Below are positions 26,439 through 34,910 of a DNA stretch of 64,000 nucleotides, piece after piece; the stretch's first letter is position 1, and every line of letters starts with the position of its first letter. Source of the DNA: Prevotella ihumii (GTDB lineage: Bacteria > Bacteroidota > Bacteroidia > Bacteroidales > Bacteroidaceae); assembly GCF_900155655.1 (NCBI RefSeq), contig NZ_LT706987.1:587976-651975 (forward strand), written 5' to 3'. A program made the position numbers and the translations under genes. The notes under the pieces are model-generated. The model saw nothing but the letters and a program-made list of their open reading frames with translations, searched no databases and was not told the origin of the DNA.

Positions 26439-26512
26439 GGCGGGATAGCTCAGTTGGTTAGAGCGTCGGATTCATAATCCGGAGGTCCGGGGATCGTAGC
26501 CCCGTCCCGCTA
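26439..26512 (+). tRNA. tRNA-Met (anticodon CAT)
   Basis: A 74-nt cloverleaf without encoded CCA. The acceptor stem is GGCGGGA/TCCCGCT with a G-U first pair. The D arm contains AGCTCAGTTGGTTAGAGC, the anticodon loop is TTCATAA and the T stem is CGGGG/CCCCG. The T loop reads ATCGTAG instead of the usual TTCRANN, so positions 54 and 58 are A and T rather than T and A. The G1-U72 pair and lack of C1-A72 mismatch favour an elongator; a lysidine-modified Ile-CAT tRNA is not excluded. A terminator follows. Confidence 0.9.
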
Positions 26513-26517
26513 CAAAG

Positions 26518-26552
26518 AAAAAGGAGTTGCAACAATGTTGTAGCTCCTTTTT
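26518..26552 (+). terminator. Terminator of tRNA-Met
   Basis: AAAAGGAGTTGCAACA pairs with TGTTGTAGCTCCTTTT apart from a mismatch, ending in a T run, a few bases after the tRNA. Confidence 0.8.
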
Positions 26553-26663
26553 TGTTACTTATATGACAACTTATTAAAAAGCAAACTCCCAACTTCATAA
26601 CTGCGTGAAGTTGGGAGTTTTTGTATATAAGAGAGTTTTTATGGGGCAGCGAAAAGTGTCTTC

Positions 26664-27128
26664 TTAAACTCAAATCGGTCGTTAGACTTCTTCGAGATTT
26701 GCGAGCTTATTTTGAGGATAGTTCTATAAATTACCACCGCATATAGTCATTAATTTTTTTATGAAATACGTTTTGTTATCTTTTGGCTTCTTTTTATATA
26801 AAACAGGCTGCGCCTCAACAATTCAAATAAGTTTGATTGCATTCGGCTTGCTCCGTTTTTGGTTCAAAATGTAAGTTTATTCAGTCGTGTAGCTCGCTAC
26901 ACTCCTTCACGCTCTTGCATTTTGACCTCAAAAATAAGCTCAAAATCTAACAAAGCTAATTTATAGAACCAGCCTTGAGCTATTTTCGTTTGTTTTTGAA
27001 GACGTTTAGCGAGCTAAACAACTGAAAAAACAAACGAAAAGAGCCAAAATAAGGTGCAAAGACGAAGAAAAGCATAACAGCTAAACGCTTTAAAAAGCCT
27101 TTGCGGGCTAATGACCGATTGGGGTTAA
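26664..27128. repeat. MITE-like element type 2 (copy A) carrying a nested type 1 element
   Basis: Ends TTAAACTCAAATCGG (26664) and CCGATTGGGGTTAA (to 27128) are inverted copies of each other. Copy B at 45845-46045 has the same ends. The interior contains a long imperfect hairpin, GACGTTTAGCGAGCTAAAC, near 27000-27018, and a complete type 1 element. The right end supplies the stop codon of the neighbouring beta-barrel-like gene. No coding capacity. Confidence 0.75.
26714..26976. repeat. MITE-like element type 1 (copy A, nested)
   Basis: 263 bp. The right end is TAATTTATAGAACCAGCCTT and the left end is a decayed inverse copy. Apart from an extra GC-rich block (GGCTGCGCCTC to CGGCTTGCTCC, about 26806-26852), it is the inverse of the element at 48751-48947. 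The centre is the palindrome GTGTAGCTCGCTACAC. Confidence 0.8.
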
Positions 27129-27961
27129 AGTTTAATACCAACACCTATACCAAGAGGGTGGCAATTGATACCTTTTCTAAAGAAAGAAGTGAGGGCGTAA
27201 TGTGCATAGATATTGAATCTTGAGAAGCCTATATACGCCTCGAGATTTACACCCAAAGGATTCACATTCAGGTTTCGGCTTACCGTGTGACGCGTTTTGC
27301 CAATGCGATACTTACTTCTAAAGCCACTGCGCAGCTCGGCAGAAAGACCTGCAGCTATAAAGGCTGTTTTGTGTCCAAACTTCTTTTTCCATTCCAACAT
27401 TACAGGCACCTTAAAGTAAGTGTACTTCATAAAACTTGTACGCACCCCCATTTCTTTGTTCTCTACCAATGTTGCCGCATCGTTTACATTATCAAGTACA
27501 TATTTAGTATCGAAATGATTGTGCACAAATCCTATTTGAAAGGCTGTAACCAACCCAAAGTTATTACTCTTGTCGAATGCTAAACCCATATCAAAGAATG
27601 TCATTCCCCACTCTAAAGAACGTGAATCGCGACTATGCGCCTCCGTTCCACCATTGAGAAGATTAGTTCCAATATAGAAATCAGGCAAATTAGCATAGAA
27701 CGTACGTCCACGCTTTGCTCTTACGGGCACAAAGGGAGAAGAAATAAAAACACGTTCCACCTCTTGCCCGTCTACAAAGGTTGTTTCTTTACTCTTTACA
27801 TATTCATTTCCATCCTTATCCAACAGCACAATCTTAGTTTCCACGCTATCGGTCTTCACCACAATCTGCTTGTTACGATACTGAATGGTTGTGTCGTTCT
27901 CCTCAACAGCCATTGCTGGAACAACTGCCATAAATGCCAAAGCTAATAATAGAGTTTTCAT
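27125..27961 (-). CDS. Exported protein, probable outer-membrane beta-barrel
   Basis: 278 residues with a signal peptide (MKTLLLALAFMAVVPAMA). The mature protein starts with a hydrophilic segment rich in Lys, Val and Glu (about 25-85) and then shows alternating strands ending in the aromatic-rich pattern of a barrel (LNVNPLGVNLEAYIGFSRFN, then a final GVGIKL). It is the last gene of an operon with an ECF sigma factor. The final codons and stop run into the end of the MITE-like element at 27128, so its natural C-terminus may have been changed slightly. Function unknown. Confidence 0.7.
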   Translation of the reverse strand: MKTLLLALAFMAVVPAMAVEENDTTIQYRNKQIVVKTDSVETKIVLLDKDGNEYVKSKETTFVDGQEVERVFISSPFVPVRAKRGRTFYANLPDFYIGTNLLNGGTEAHSRDSRSLEWGMTFFDMGLAFDKSNNFGLVTAFQIGFVHNHFDTKYVLDNVNDAATLVENKEMGVRTSFMKYTYFKVPVMLEWKKKFGHKTAFIAAGLSAELRSGFRSKYRIGKTRHTVSRNLNVNPLGVNLEAYIGFSRFNIYAHYALTSFFRKGINCHPLGIGVGIKL

Positions 27962-27993
27962 ATTCTTTAGTTTTATATTTCTTTTTAAATGTG

Positions 27994-28437
27994 TTAACGT
28001 TTTGAATAACAGAGTTTTAATACATCGTCAGGACCGAGCGCACCTTCTATATATATCAATGCGCCTCGCCCGTACCCTCCATCCGTAAACAGAATGTATC
28101 GATTGATACCCGTAGAAAGTGGAGGCAGCATATAATATCCGCTTGATACCTTCCCATTTTCTACTATTTCACGAATTTTCTTTGCCTTTTTGCGGTCAGC
28201 TTGCAAATAAGGTTTTATGCGATTACCTATATATTTATAAGTTAACGCTTTGTAAACCTGTAATTTGTAGCCTCTCAAAACAGTGTTGTTCAGCACCACC
28301 ATTTTACAGCCTTTCTCTCGTTCAAACCGCTCAAAAGCTGCTCCCACTTGCAAGTCGTTTTGTGCCGATACCGACAAGAAGCCTGCCAAGAGCCACGAAA
28401 TGCAAATAATTCTCATCATTTTATTTTTCATTTTCAT
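27994..28437 (-). CDS. Exported DUF6108-like small protein
   Basis: 147 residues with a signal peptide (MRIICISWLLAGFLSVSAQ within the first 25). The mature part is basic (YLQADRKKAKKIREIVENGK) and ends with FTDGGYGRGALIYIEGALGP. Proteins of this size and pattern follow ECF sigma/anti-sigma pairs in Bacteroidota and have been grouped as DUF6108; I assign it by resemblance, not alignment. It overlaps the anti-sigma-like gene by 17 bp if the first ATG is used, or 11 bp from the next ATG. Confidence 0.6.
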   Translation of the reverse strand: MKMKNKMMRIICISWLLAGFLSVSAQNDLQVGAAFERFEREKGCKMVVLNNTVLRGYKLQVYKALTYKYIGNRIKPYLQADRKKAKKIREIVENGKVSSGYYMLPPLSTGINRYILFTDGGYGRGALIYIEGALGPDDVLKLCYSKR

Positions 28438-28873
28438 TATCTCCCATCATTAAAAGTGCGCTAAAGTCTTCGCTGCCATCTGTCGAAACCATCTCCAAAG
28501 CCGCTTCCGCCTCATACTGCACCACTTCTTTGTTAGTAGTTCGTACACCATTCACCATTGCATAATTCTTGTTGGCAAAGAAAAAATGTTGCCCAAGCAC
28601 TACCAGAATTGCAACAATTGCAGCCGTAGACAATGCCCTTGTAACCCATAGCGGAACTTTGCGTGCAGATTTTCCCATCTTATCTTGCCTTTGTTTCGTC
28701 TTTTCTCCACGTTGATGTTGTTCCCACGCAAACAAGGCTTGCAAAGGTTGCCATTCTTTAGGCAAAATAAGACTGCGTTGTGAAAAGAAATCACGCAACA
28801 ACTGTTCTTCCGCCACTGTTGTAGCGCCGTCCATATATTTGTCTATCAATTGTTGTACATCTTCTTTTTTCAT
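28421..28873 (-). CDS. Probable anti-sigma factor (single-pass membrane protein)
   Basis: 150 residues: an N-terminal helical segment (VQQLIDKYMDGATTVAEEQL) typical of sigma-binding regions, a basic stretch, one membrane helix at about 76-98 (VTRALSTAAIVAILVVLGQH) and a short outer part. The start overlaps the stop of the ECF sigma gene by four bases (ATGA), a strong sign of coupled translation. It likely holds the sigma factor at the membrane until an envelope signal arrives. Confidence 0.75.
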   Translation of the reverse strand: MKKEDVQQLIDKYMDGATTVAEEQLLRDFFSQRSLILPKEWQPLQALFAWEQHQRGEKTKQRQDKMGKSARKVPLWVTRALSTAAIVAILVVLGQHFFFANKNYAMVNGVRTTNKEVVQYEAEAALEMVSTDGSEDFSALLMMGDNENEK

Positions 28874-29373
28874 TTCTTATTCCTTTCCATTGTTAGTTTT
28901 ACAAACTCTCGTTGAATACGTCTTCGTGCTCGCGAAAGATTTTGTCGGAGAGCTTCAGCCGTGCAACCACATATTTGTATTATCTCTTCATTCTCGTACC
29001 CCGATATGTCTTTCAGTCGGAATATCTGTTGTTGTAGCGGTGGCAAGTGGTTTACAATAAGTTTTATCAGCTCCATATCGTTTTTTGCCTCTATGCTTTC
29101 AGCCTCTACAATCATCTCTTTATGATAGTCGGCTTCAGCACATTCCAACTTTCGATGTCGCCAATGGTCTATCGCTATTCCTTTCAGGGTTTTCGTTGCC
29201 AAGGCTTCTATATTGGGGTGATTGTCCAATCGCTCGTGTATAGCCCATAGTCGGAGAAACGTTTCTTGCACGAAATCTTCGGCCTCTGCGTCTCCACCTT
29301 CTAATGTTCTTGCTTGTCTGAGCAACTGCCCCTGCAAGCTCACCACTTGTTTGTTAAACTCTTCTATTTCCAT
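28870..29373 (-). CDS. ECF-type RNA polymerase sigma factor
   Basis: 167 residues with the sigma-70 region 2 (AEAEDFVQETFLRLWAIHER, about 29-48) and region 4 (LPPLQQQIFRLKDISGYENE, then EIIQICGCTAEALRQNLSRA, about 110-150). First gene of a four-gene operon with its anti-sigma factor and two exported proteins, which are probably part of its regulon. The promoter should lie in the AT-rich stretch 29374-29570. Target genes elsewhere are unknown. Confidence 0.9.
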   Translation of the reverse strand: MEIEEFNKQVVSLQGQLLRQARTLEGGDAEAEDFVQETFLRLWAIHERLDNHPNIEALATKTLKGIAIDHWRHRKLECAEADYHKEMIVEAESIEAKNDMELIKLIVNHLPPLQQQIFRLKDISGYENEEIIQICGCTAEALRQNLSRARRRIQREFVKLTMERNKK

Positions 29374-29807
29374 CGCTGTTCAATAGGTAAACGAACGAAA
29401 CGTTATTTTGTGACATCGCTACATCATTTTTTTTCAAAAAAACTTTTTTTTATTGCTTCAAACACCGCTTTTGCGTCTTCATATCTTCTATGTTGCTTTC
29501 CAAATAATTGGAAAATATTTGTAATTTATTAACTGTTCATTATCAATCACTTAGCGTGAAGTTTATTAGTACGATGACTTTAGAAGAAGCAACAGCCACC
29601 AGCCCGGCATGGGAACACCGGGTATGGAAAGGCTACGAACAACAGACCTATCAGACAAACTTCTATGAGTTGACACGGACGTATCCGCCCAACAATTTAC
29701 TTCTTCAGAATATAGGTAAAACGCAACAATCTTATCGGAGATGACACCCGAAGGTCCATCAATTATGAAAAGGAGTCGTTTTATGAAGTTGTCCGAAAGT
29801 CTGTATG
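29374..29807. other. Sigma-operon leader and 3' flank of the IS110-family element
   Basis: 29374-29560 is AT-rich chromosomal sequence with long A and T runs. From about 29570 the base composition rises, and the sequence to 29807 probably belongs to the transposase element. It has a hairpin CCCGG/CCGGG near 29604-29624. A short open frame here (ending 29744) has no recognisable features. Confidence 0.45.
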
Positions 29808-30887
29808 TTATTCTTTATCCCATCTGTATGGCTCATATTTCCTACTGTTCTTGAGTACCGAGAAAATGATGTTGGACATCTTTCTGGCTATTTTGACTAT
29901 GGCCTCCTGCGGTTTCATGGACTGCTTGTATCTGGCATAGGCCATTCCCAGTCCGTAATCTCTGTAGATGGCTATCCATGCAGCCTCTATGATCATCGGT
30001 CCGAGATGCTTGTTGCCACGGAAAGTCTTCTCTCCGCTTGCGGTTTTCTCTCCACTGCTATGACAGGTCGGTATCAGGCCGAGATAACTGGCGAACTGGT
30101 TCTCGTTACGGAATCTCTTCACATCGTAGATTTCTGTCAGTATGCACATGGCTACACTTACACCTATGCCGGGTATCGATATCAGAAGCTCGTAATTGTT
30201 CCTGTACCTGTCGGTCTGCGCAAGCTTTCGTATGGATTTTGTCGCGTCCAAGAGTGTCTGGCGTATCGTCTCCACCTGCTTGACGAGCAAGTCCAACGAC
30301 AATCTTGAGGAGGAAAGCAGCACGACATCCTCCTTGAGCCATTTGATGAAAGCCTTTGACCAGTGCGTCCCCGGTCTTGCGAACCGCTCGGGTATCTCCA
30401 CGCCATTGCAGTGCAGCAGGTGTTTCACCCTTGCCTTGTAGCCAGAGAGTTGTTTCTGTATGGTCTTCCTTATGCGGATGACTGACCTGTCATCGATATT
30501 CTCTTTCTCACGGATGTATATGGGACGGATGTCACCGGCGCGCAAGGAGCGCGCAAGTTTGGCTGCATCTACCTTATCGGTCTTCATCACCTCCTCGTAC
30601 TGGGTGGTCGGAACATCCGCGGCATGGGTCACGACACAGTTGATGCCGTACTCCTTGAGAGCGTAGTATGTGGAAAAACCACTGAAGCCTGACTCATACA
30701 CGGCATGGTACTCGCCATCAGGGAAATGCTTCTTCAAAAAGTCAAAGAGCGTCTTTGCGGAGGCTTGCTGCGGGTGCCTCTCTTTGTAACCCGACTCGGT
30801 CAGCACACAGATCTCCCAAGTTTTTGCATGCACATCAATTCCGATGTAAATCTTTTGTCCTTTGAAGGAAATTTTGTTTCTTTGCAT
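29808..30887 (-). CDS. IS110-family transposase (DEDD recombinase)
   Basis: 359 residues. The RuvC-like N-terminal domain shows IYIGIDVHAKTWEI (Asp18), YESGFSG (Glu65) and TDKVDAAKLARSLR (Asp104, Asp107). The C-terminal part has the helix-hairpin-helix-like SIPGIGVSVAMCILTEI and GLIPTCHSSGEKTASGEKT with the serines used for strand exchange in this family. Full length and without disruption, so the element may be active. RNA-guided target choice by a bridge RNA is known for IS110 relatives. Confidence 0.93.
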   Translation of the reverse strand: MQRNKISFKGQKIYIGIDVHAKTWEICVLTESGYKERHPQQASAKTLFDFLKKHFPDGEYHAVYESGFSGFSTYYALKEYGINCVVTHAADVPTTQYEEVMKTDKVDAAKLARSLRAGDIRPIYIREKENIDDRSVIRIRKTIQKQLSGYKARVKHLLHCNGVEIPERFARPGTHWSKAFIKWLKEDVVLLSSSRLSLDLLVKQVETIRQTLLDATKSIRKLAQTDRYRNNYELLISIPGIGVSVAMCILTEIYDVKRFRNENQFASYLGLIPTCHSSGEKTASGEKTFRGNKHLGPMIIEAAWIAIYRDYGLGMAYARYKQSMKPQEAIVKIARKMSNIIFSVLKNSRKYEPYRWDKE

Positions 30888-31065
30888 ATCGGTACGGTTC
30901 TAATTGTTTGTCATTTGTCGTTTGCACTACAAATATACAATCCAATTATTATCGTACCAACTTTTTCCTTGCAGACTATGAAAAACACCGCGGTGGTTTG
31001 CCATGCGGCCGGAGGCGCGAAGCCTCCGAAGAGCGGCATCCGACTTGTCTTAGTGTGTTAGCCTT
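30888..31065 (-). ncRNA. Candidate IS110 bridge-RNA region (left end)
   Basis: The stretch upstream of the transposase holds a GC-rich structured core at about 30989-31050: the palindrome CACCGCGGTG and a stable stem CGGAGGC/GCCTCCG with loop GCGAA. In the IS110 subgroup the bridge RNA lies upstream of the recombinase gene; in the IS1111 subgroup it lies downstream. The guide loops cannot be assigned without knowing the exact ends. Confidence 0.4.
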
Positions 31066-31215
31066 TGCAAACATAGTAACTTAATATTATTGGGATTTCC
31101 CTAAGCCGAAAAAGGTATTTCCCGATCTATTTTTAGATATCTCCGTTGCCGAAATTGTATGATATTTTATCATTTTGCAACATACGAAATATAAACTCAC
31201 TTAAACTTAACACTT

Positions 31216-31612
31216 ATGAAGAGATTATTCATTTTTATGCTGACTGTAATGATGGTATTTACATCAGCAAGCGCAATTGGAGACCGAGAAGCAAGACGAG
31301 AAGCACGCTATCTTACCGATAAGATGGCATACGAATTGGGACTTTCGTCGCGCAAGTATGATAGAGTTTACCAAATCAATCTGCGTACAAGCAGAGATCT
31401 CTATGCAGCCCCCTTGGAACATTCGCAATGAGGCATTAAGAGCTATCTTCGGACTTCCCGTTTGGCAACGCTTTGTGCGCACCATCGATTTTTATCGTCC
31501 TGTGTATTGGGAAGACGGACATAAGATAAAAACGTTTTATAATTCCGTCTTCTTTCTTATCCAAAACTATCTCCACAGCAGATTTAATTTAACACTTAAA
31601 ATTGCGAAATAG
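31216..31612 (+). pseudogene. Small exported protein gene with a frameshift
   Basis: The first frame gives a signal peptide (MKRLFIFMLTVMMVFTSASA) and DREARREARYLTDKMAYELG, then stops at 31431. The neighbouring frame continues sensibly as NIRNEALRAIFGLPVWQRFV, then RTIDFYRPVYWEDGHKIKTF. The join falls at a run of five C near 31409-31413. Intact relatives in Bacteroidota are single small proteins with this REAR...LTDKMAYEL plus aromatic C-terminus layout. Either a real mutation, a phase-variable tract or a sequencing error. Confidence 0.65.
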
Positions 31613-32168
31613 GAATGTTCTAAAATTCTGATATAATGTTCTCTATTTTCAAACGTCAAGATTATAAAAGCCATAGTTCAACTTTGACAAGGTAAAACAT
31701 ATATGTTTGAGGTCGCCAAAGTTGAACTTTGAGCGGCTAAGCATTGATGTTTTGCTCGCTAAAAAGTGAAGAAAAGCGCAAAATCTATCCGTTTTTAGCA
31801 TTTCATAGTTCTATATTCGTGTTTTAGACGATGTGTTTTTCTGCACAGATCGTTCAATAAATCTATTATATGCTATATATCAAGCATTTACAAATGCACA
31901 CTCATATTTCGCATATTTACGTACAAAGATAGTTTTGAAGCCAAATACGAGAAATATGAGGTATGCTTTTAACATATTACACACGTATATTAGAAAAACA
32001 AGAGGATATATTGGAGAAATTGAACAACACATATTTAGCTTGAAATAGTGTGTGCTTGTTTCTAAGAACAGATAAGCGTGAGAAGCCAAACACCCTGTTT
32101 TATTTCTTAATAATAGAAAGAATAGACTAAAAAATATGTAAAGAAAATGTATTGAAAAAGATTATCCT
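31613..32168. other. AT-rich intergenic region with palindromic repeats
   Basis: Holds one copy of the repeat family: AGTTCAACTTTGA near 31675, AAACATATATGTTT at 31695-31708 and CAAAGTTGAACTTTG at 31717-31731. The rest shows no supported gene. Confidence 0.65.
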
Positions 32169-32176
32169 TACTTTTG
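32169..32176 (+). promoter_or_regulatory. -7 promoter element of the MutS-like gene
   Basis: TACTTTTG matches TAnnTTTG and ends only 5 bp before the chosen ATG at 32182. The transcript would thus be nearly leaderless. No TTG at ideal spacing is visible. Confidence 0.45.
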
Positions 32177-32181
32177 CAAAT

Positions 32182-33990
32182 ATGAATACCGAACTAAACA
32201 AAACGTATCATGCAAAGGCTGAACAGTTGGCAGAAACAACTGCGAAGCTAAAGTCTAAAAGTCGTGGTTTTATATTGGGCGAAATCTTATCTTTTGCTCT
32301 CGCCATAGGATTTATAGTATTGTTTACCCTCATTGCCGATGCTTACTGGGCATTGGGCGTAGCAATGTGTGTGTTGCTCGTCTATTTCTACATCCGAAAC
32401 TTAGATGCTAAAAACGACCGCAACATAGCTTATCACGAAGCATTGCGCAAGGTTTACGAACGAGAGATAAGTTATCAAGAAGGCAATTATGCCGTGTTTG
32501 ATGCTGGCGAACGTTATCTTAACCCTACACACGCATTCACTTACGACCTTGACATATTTGGCAATGGGTCGCTATTTCAGCGCATCAACCGCACCATATC
32601 TACAGGCGGAAGCGACTACCTGTCAGCGTGTTTGGCTGGCAATTGGGAGGAAACGCCTCGACAGGAGCTACTCGCAACTATCCAAAAGCGTAGCCAAGCC
32701 ATAGAGGAATTGAGCCGTGATATAGAGTTTGTATCGCAATTTAAGGCACAAGGTGTGTCGCAACCCATTGACACCCAAAAGGTAAAAGACGCTTTCAAGG
32801 GTATTCACGCCATAAAGATTTCGTCATTCTTTGCCAACAAGGTGTTCCGACTACTGACTTACACCAACCTTGTGGGCTTCTATCTTAGCATCTTTCTTTC
32901 TATTTTTGGACTTGTTCCTGCCCTTTTACCGCTGTGGTGGGGAATGTTCAACTTCTTTTTGGCAACCTTTTGTGCCAATAAGTACATCAAGATTATCAAT
33001 GAGGTGATTTCAAAACTTCAAAATCAAGTGCGTGGATATGTAAACTTAGCAACGTTGATTGACCAACAGGCGTTTAGTTCCGCTGAACTCACAGCACTGA
33101 AAGCACAGATGGAGGGCGCAAAAAACTCGCTTGGCAGTTTGGAACGTATCCTTCAGAAGATTGACAACCGTAGCAACGAAATAGGTATCGTACTCTTCAA
33201 TTGTTTTGGGCTAATAGATATTACCATTGTGCGACACTTCCTTCGTTGGCAACGCACTTACACCGAAACCACCCATAAATGGATCGAGGCCGCAAGCGTA
33301 ATGGACGCTTTGGTGTCGATGGCTACATTTACGATGAACGAAGACAAGGCTAAGGCAGCAAAGGTGGTAGACGATAGCAAGAATGTACGTTATTCGGCTG
33401 TCAATCTTTATCACCCCTTCTTGGGCGAAAAGGCTGTGAAGAACGATTTTGATATTCGCAACCTTGAATACTATATCATTACGGGAGCGAATATGGCTGG
33501 TAAGAGTACGTTTCTTCGCACATTGGGTGTGAACTATATTTTGGCAATGAACGGACTGCCTGTGTTTGCCGACAAGATGGAAATTTCGTTTTTCCGCCTC
33601 TTCACCAATATGCGTACAACAGACGACCTTACGCACGGCATTTCTTATTTTAATGCCGAATTGCTCCGACTGAAACAACTTATAGGGTCGCTGCAACCTG
33701 AAGTGCCAAGTCTGATTATCCTTGACGAAATTCTAAAGGGTACAAACTCGTTAGACAAACTGAATGGTTCGCGCCTTTTCTTAAAGTATATTGCAGAGAA
33801 AAACGTAACGGGTGTGATTGCTACGCACGACCTTGAACTGTCAAAACTTGAGGAAGAAACGCCTGCACGCTTCCACAACTATTGTTTTGAAATTCAGTTG
33901 GGCGAACACGTTACCTATTCTTATAAGATAACAAAGGGTGTGGCACGCAATCAAAACGCAACCTTCTTATTGAAAGGAATACTACAATAA
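32182..33990 (+). CDS. Membrane-anchored MutS-family ATPase
   Basis: 602 residues. Two hydrophobic helices near the N-terminus (about 38-58, FILGEILSFALAIGFIVLFT, and about 63-82) and a second pair at about 230-275 (VGFYLSIFLSIFGLVPALLP, LPLWWGMFNFFLATF) predict an inner-membrane protein. The C-terminal 200 residues are a MutS domain V ATPase: Walker A ITGANMAGKSTFLRTLG, the signature region, Walker B LIILDEILKGTNS, and the TATHDLEL-like switch VIATHDLELSKLE. The mismatch-recognition and connector domains of true MutS are missing, so mismatch repair is unlikely. Related proteins are widespread in Bacteroidota without a known role. Confidence 0.85.
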   Translation: MNTELNKTYHAKAEQLAETTAKLKSKSRGFILGEILSFALAIGFIVLFTLIADAYWALGVAMCVLLVYFYIRNLDAKNDRNIAYHEALRKVYEREISYQEGNYAVFDAGERYLNPTHAFTYDLDIFGNGSLFQRINRTISTGGSDYLSACLAGNWEETPRQELLATIQKRSQAIEELSRDIEFVSQFKAQGVSQPIDTQKVKDAFKGIHAIKISSFFANKVFRLLTYTNLVGFYLSIFLSIFGLVPALLPLWWGMFNFFLATFCANKYIKIINEVISKLQNQVRGYVNLATLIDQQAFSSAELTALKAQMEGAKNSLGSLERILQKIDNRSNEIGIVLFNCFGLIDITIVRHFLRWQRTYTETTHKWIEAASVMDALVSMATFTMNEDKAKAAKVVDDSKNVRYSAVNLYHPFLGEKAVKNDFDIRNLEYYIITGANMAGKSTFLRTLGVNYILAMNGLPVFADKMEISFFRLFTNMRTTDDLTHGISYFNAELLRLKQLIGSLQPEVPSLIILDEILKGTNSLDKLNGSRLFLKYIAEKNVTGVIATHDLELSKLEEETPARFHNYCFEIQLGEHVTYSYKITKGVARNQNATFLLKGILQ

Positions 33991-34020
33991 GTCGCCTTGC
34001 GATAAGGAAACGTATAAAAA

Positions 34021-34076
34021 CAATTCAGCCGCAAAAAGTGATTAAACCGAGGTTTGCACTTTTTGCGGCTGAATTG
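34021..34076. terminator. Bidirectional terminator between the MutS-like gene and pgeF
   Basis: A perfect 20-bp inverted repeat (34021-34040 against 34057-34076), CAATTCAGCCGCAAAAAGTG and its complement, lies between two converging genes. Its A and T runs serve both strands. Confidence 0.85.
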
Positions 34077-34097
34077 TAGGTTGAAAAAAGATGGTTC

Positions 34098-34910
34098 TTA
34101 TTTTAAAATAATACCATTATAGATGCGTCCTGAGTTGATACCCAAACGGCGGGCAGAGAAGTATTCTGTTGCCGAAGCATAGGTGCAAATGCCTTCATCT
34201 ATAATGTTTTGAGAGTCAACACCCATTTGTTCCAAATCCATACGATTGGAAAGTTTTAGGTCGATGTGCCATTTCATCGGTGGTTCGCCTTCCTTAGGTG
34301 TGCTTACAGGATAAAGTTTTGCCAAACGTTCCATATCGAAGTTGGCATTGGCAAACTGTTCGTAAACCTCCTGTCCTACTTCAAAATGGGCTAAAGATAT
34401 ACCCGGACCTATCACAGCTTTAAGTTTTGTAGGGTCGGAATGGAAGTTGATTGCCATTTCCTTCACGGTTTTCATCACGATATGTCCCAATGTGCCTCGC
34501 CAACCTGCGTGAACGGCAGCTGCAGCGTGATGTTCGGCATCGTAAATAAGGACGGGAATACAGTCGGCAGTGGACACTCCTATGCAAACATTGGGTTCGT
34601 TGGTCATCACAGCATCAACTCCTTCGAGTATTCGATTGCGTATGTCTTCGGGAAGATTGAAAAATTCGGCTGCAATCATTCGTGATTCGATGCCGTGTAC
34701 TTGGTGAGGAACGATGAGATGATTAACCTCTAAACCTAAATAAGTAGCCAAAGCGTTGCGGTTGGCTTGTATATTTGCAGGCTCATCACCGCAATAAAGA
34801 TTGATATTAAAAGCCTCGTAATTGCCTTTGCTTACACCGCCACGGCGAGTGGAAGAAAAGGCAATCACGTCTTTTGCTATATCGTAATAATGTAATTCGG
34901 GCTTAATCAT
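34098..34910 (-). CDS. pgeF: Purine nucleoside phosphorylase / laccase-domain protein (YfiH/PgeF family)
   Basis: 270 residues. The multicopper-laccase-like fold shows [12 protein letters not shown] (His), [14 protein letters not shown] (Cys) and [16 protein letters not shown] (His), the three conserved ligands of the family. Members act as purine nucleoside phosphorylases or as peptidoglycan editing factors. The ATG at 34910 overlaps the obg stop codon by 8 bp (ATGATTAA), so it is translated with obg. An upstream ATG at 34940 would extend into obg and is less likely. Confidence 0.9.
   Translation of the reverse strand: MIKPELHYYDIAKDVIAFSSTRRGGVSKGNYEAFNINLYCGDEPANIQANRNALATYLGLEVNHLIVPHQVHGIESRMIAAEFFNLPEDIRNRILEGVDAVMTNEPNVCIGVSTADCIPVLIYDAEHHAAAAVHAGWRGTLGHIVMKTVKEMAINFHSDPTKLKAVIGPGISLAHFEVGQEVYEQFANANFDMERLAKLYPVSTPKEGEPPMKWHIDLKLSNRMDLEQMGVDSQNIIDEGICTYASATEYFSARRLGINSGRIYNGIILK

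Larger units (their letters stand above)
29570..31065 (-). mobile_element. IS110-family insertion sequence (ends approximate)
   Basis: The transposase gene is flanked on both sides by about 180-240 bp of non-coding DNA richer in G+C than the chromosome, as expected for an IS110-type element whose non-coding end encodes a bridge RNA. IS110 elements lack clear terminal repeats, so the boundaries are estimated from composition. A weak inverse match TACGAT/ATCGTA occurs near 29569-29574 and 30949-30954. Confidence 0.6.

Noticed and set aside
29508..29744. A 78-codon frame beside the IS110-family gene
   Set aside because: No recognisable domain, and it spans the likely junction of chromosome and element.
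31833..32048. Small frame upstream of the MutS-like gene
   Set aside because: AT-rich, low complexity, with no signal or domain and no conserved spacing to its neighbour.
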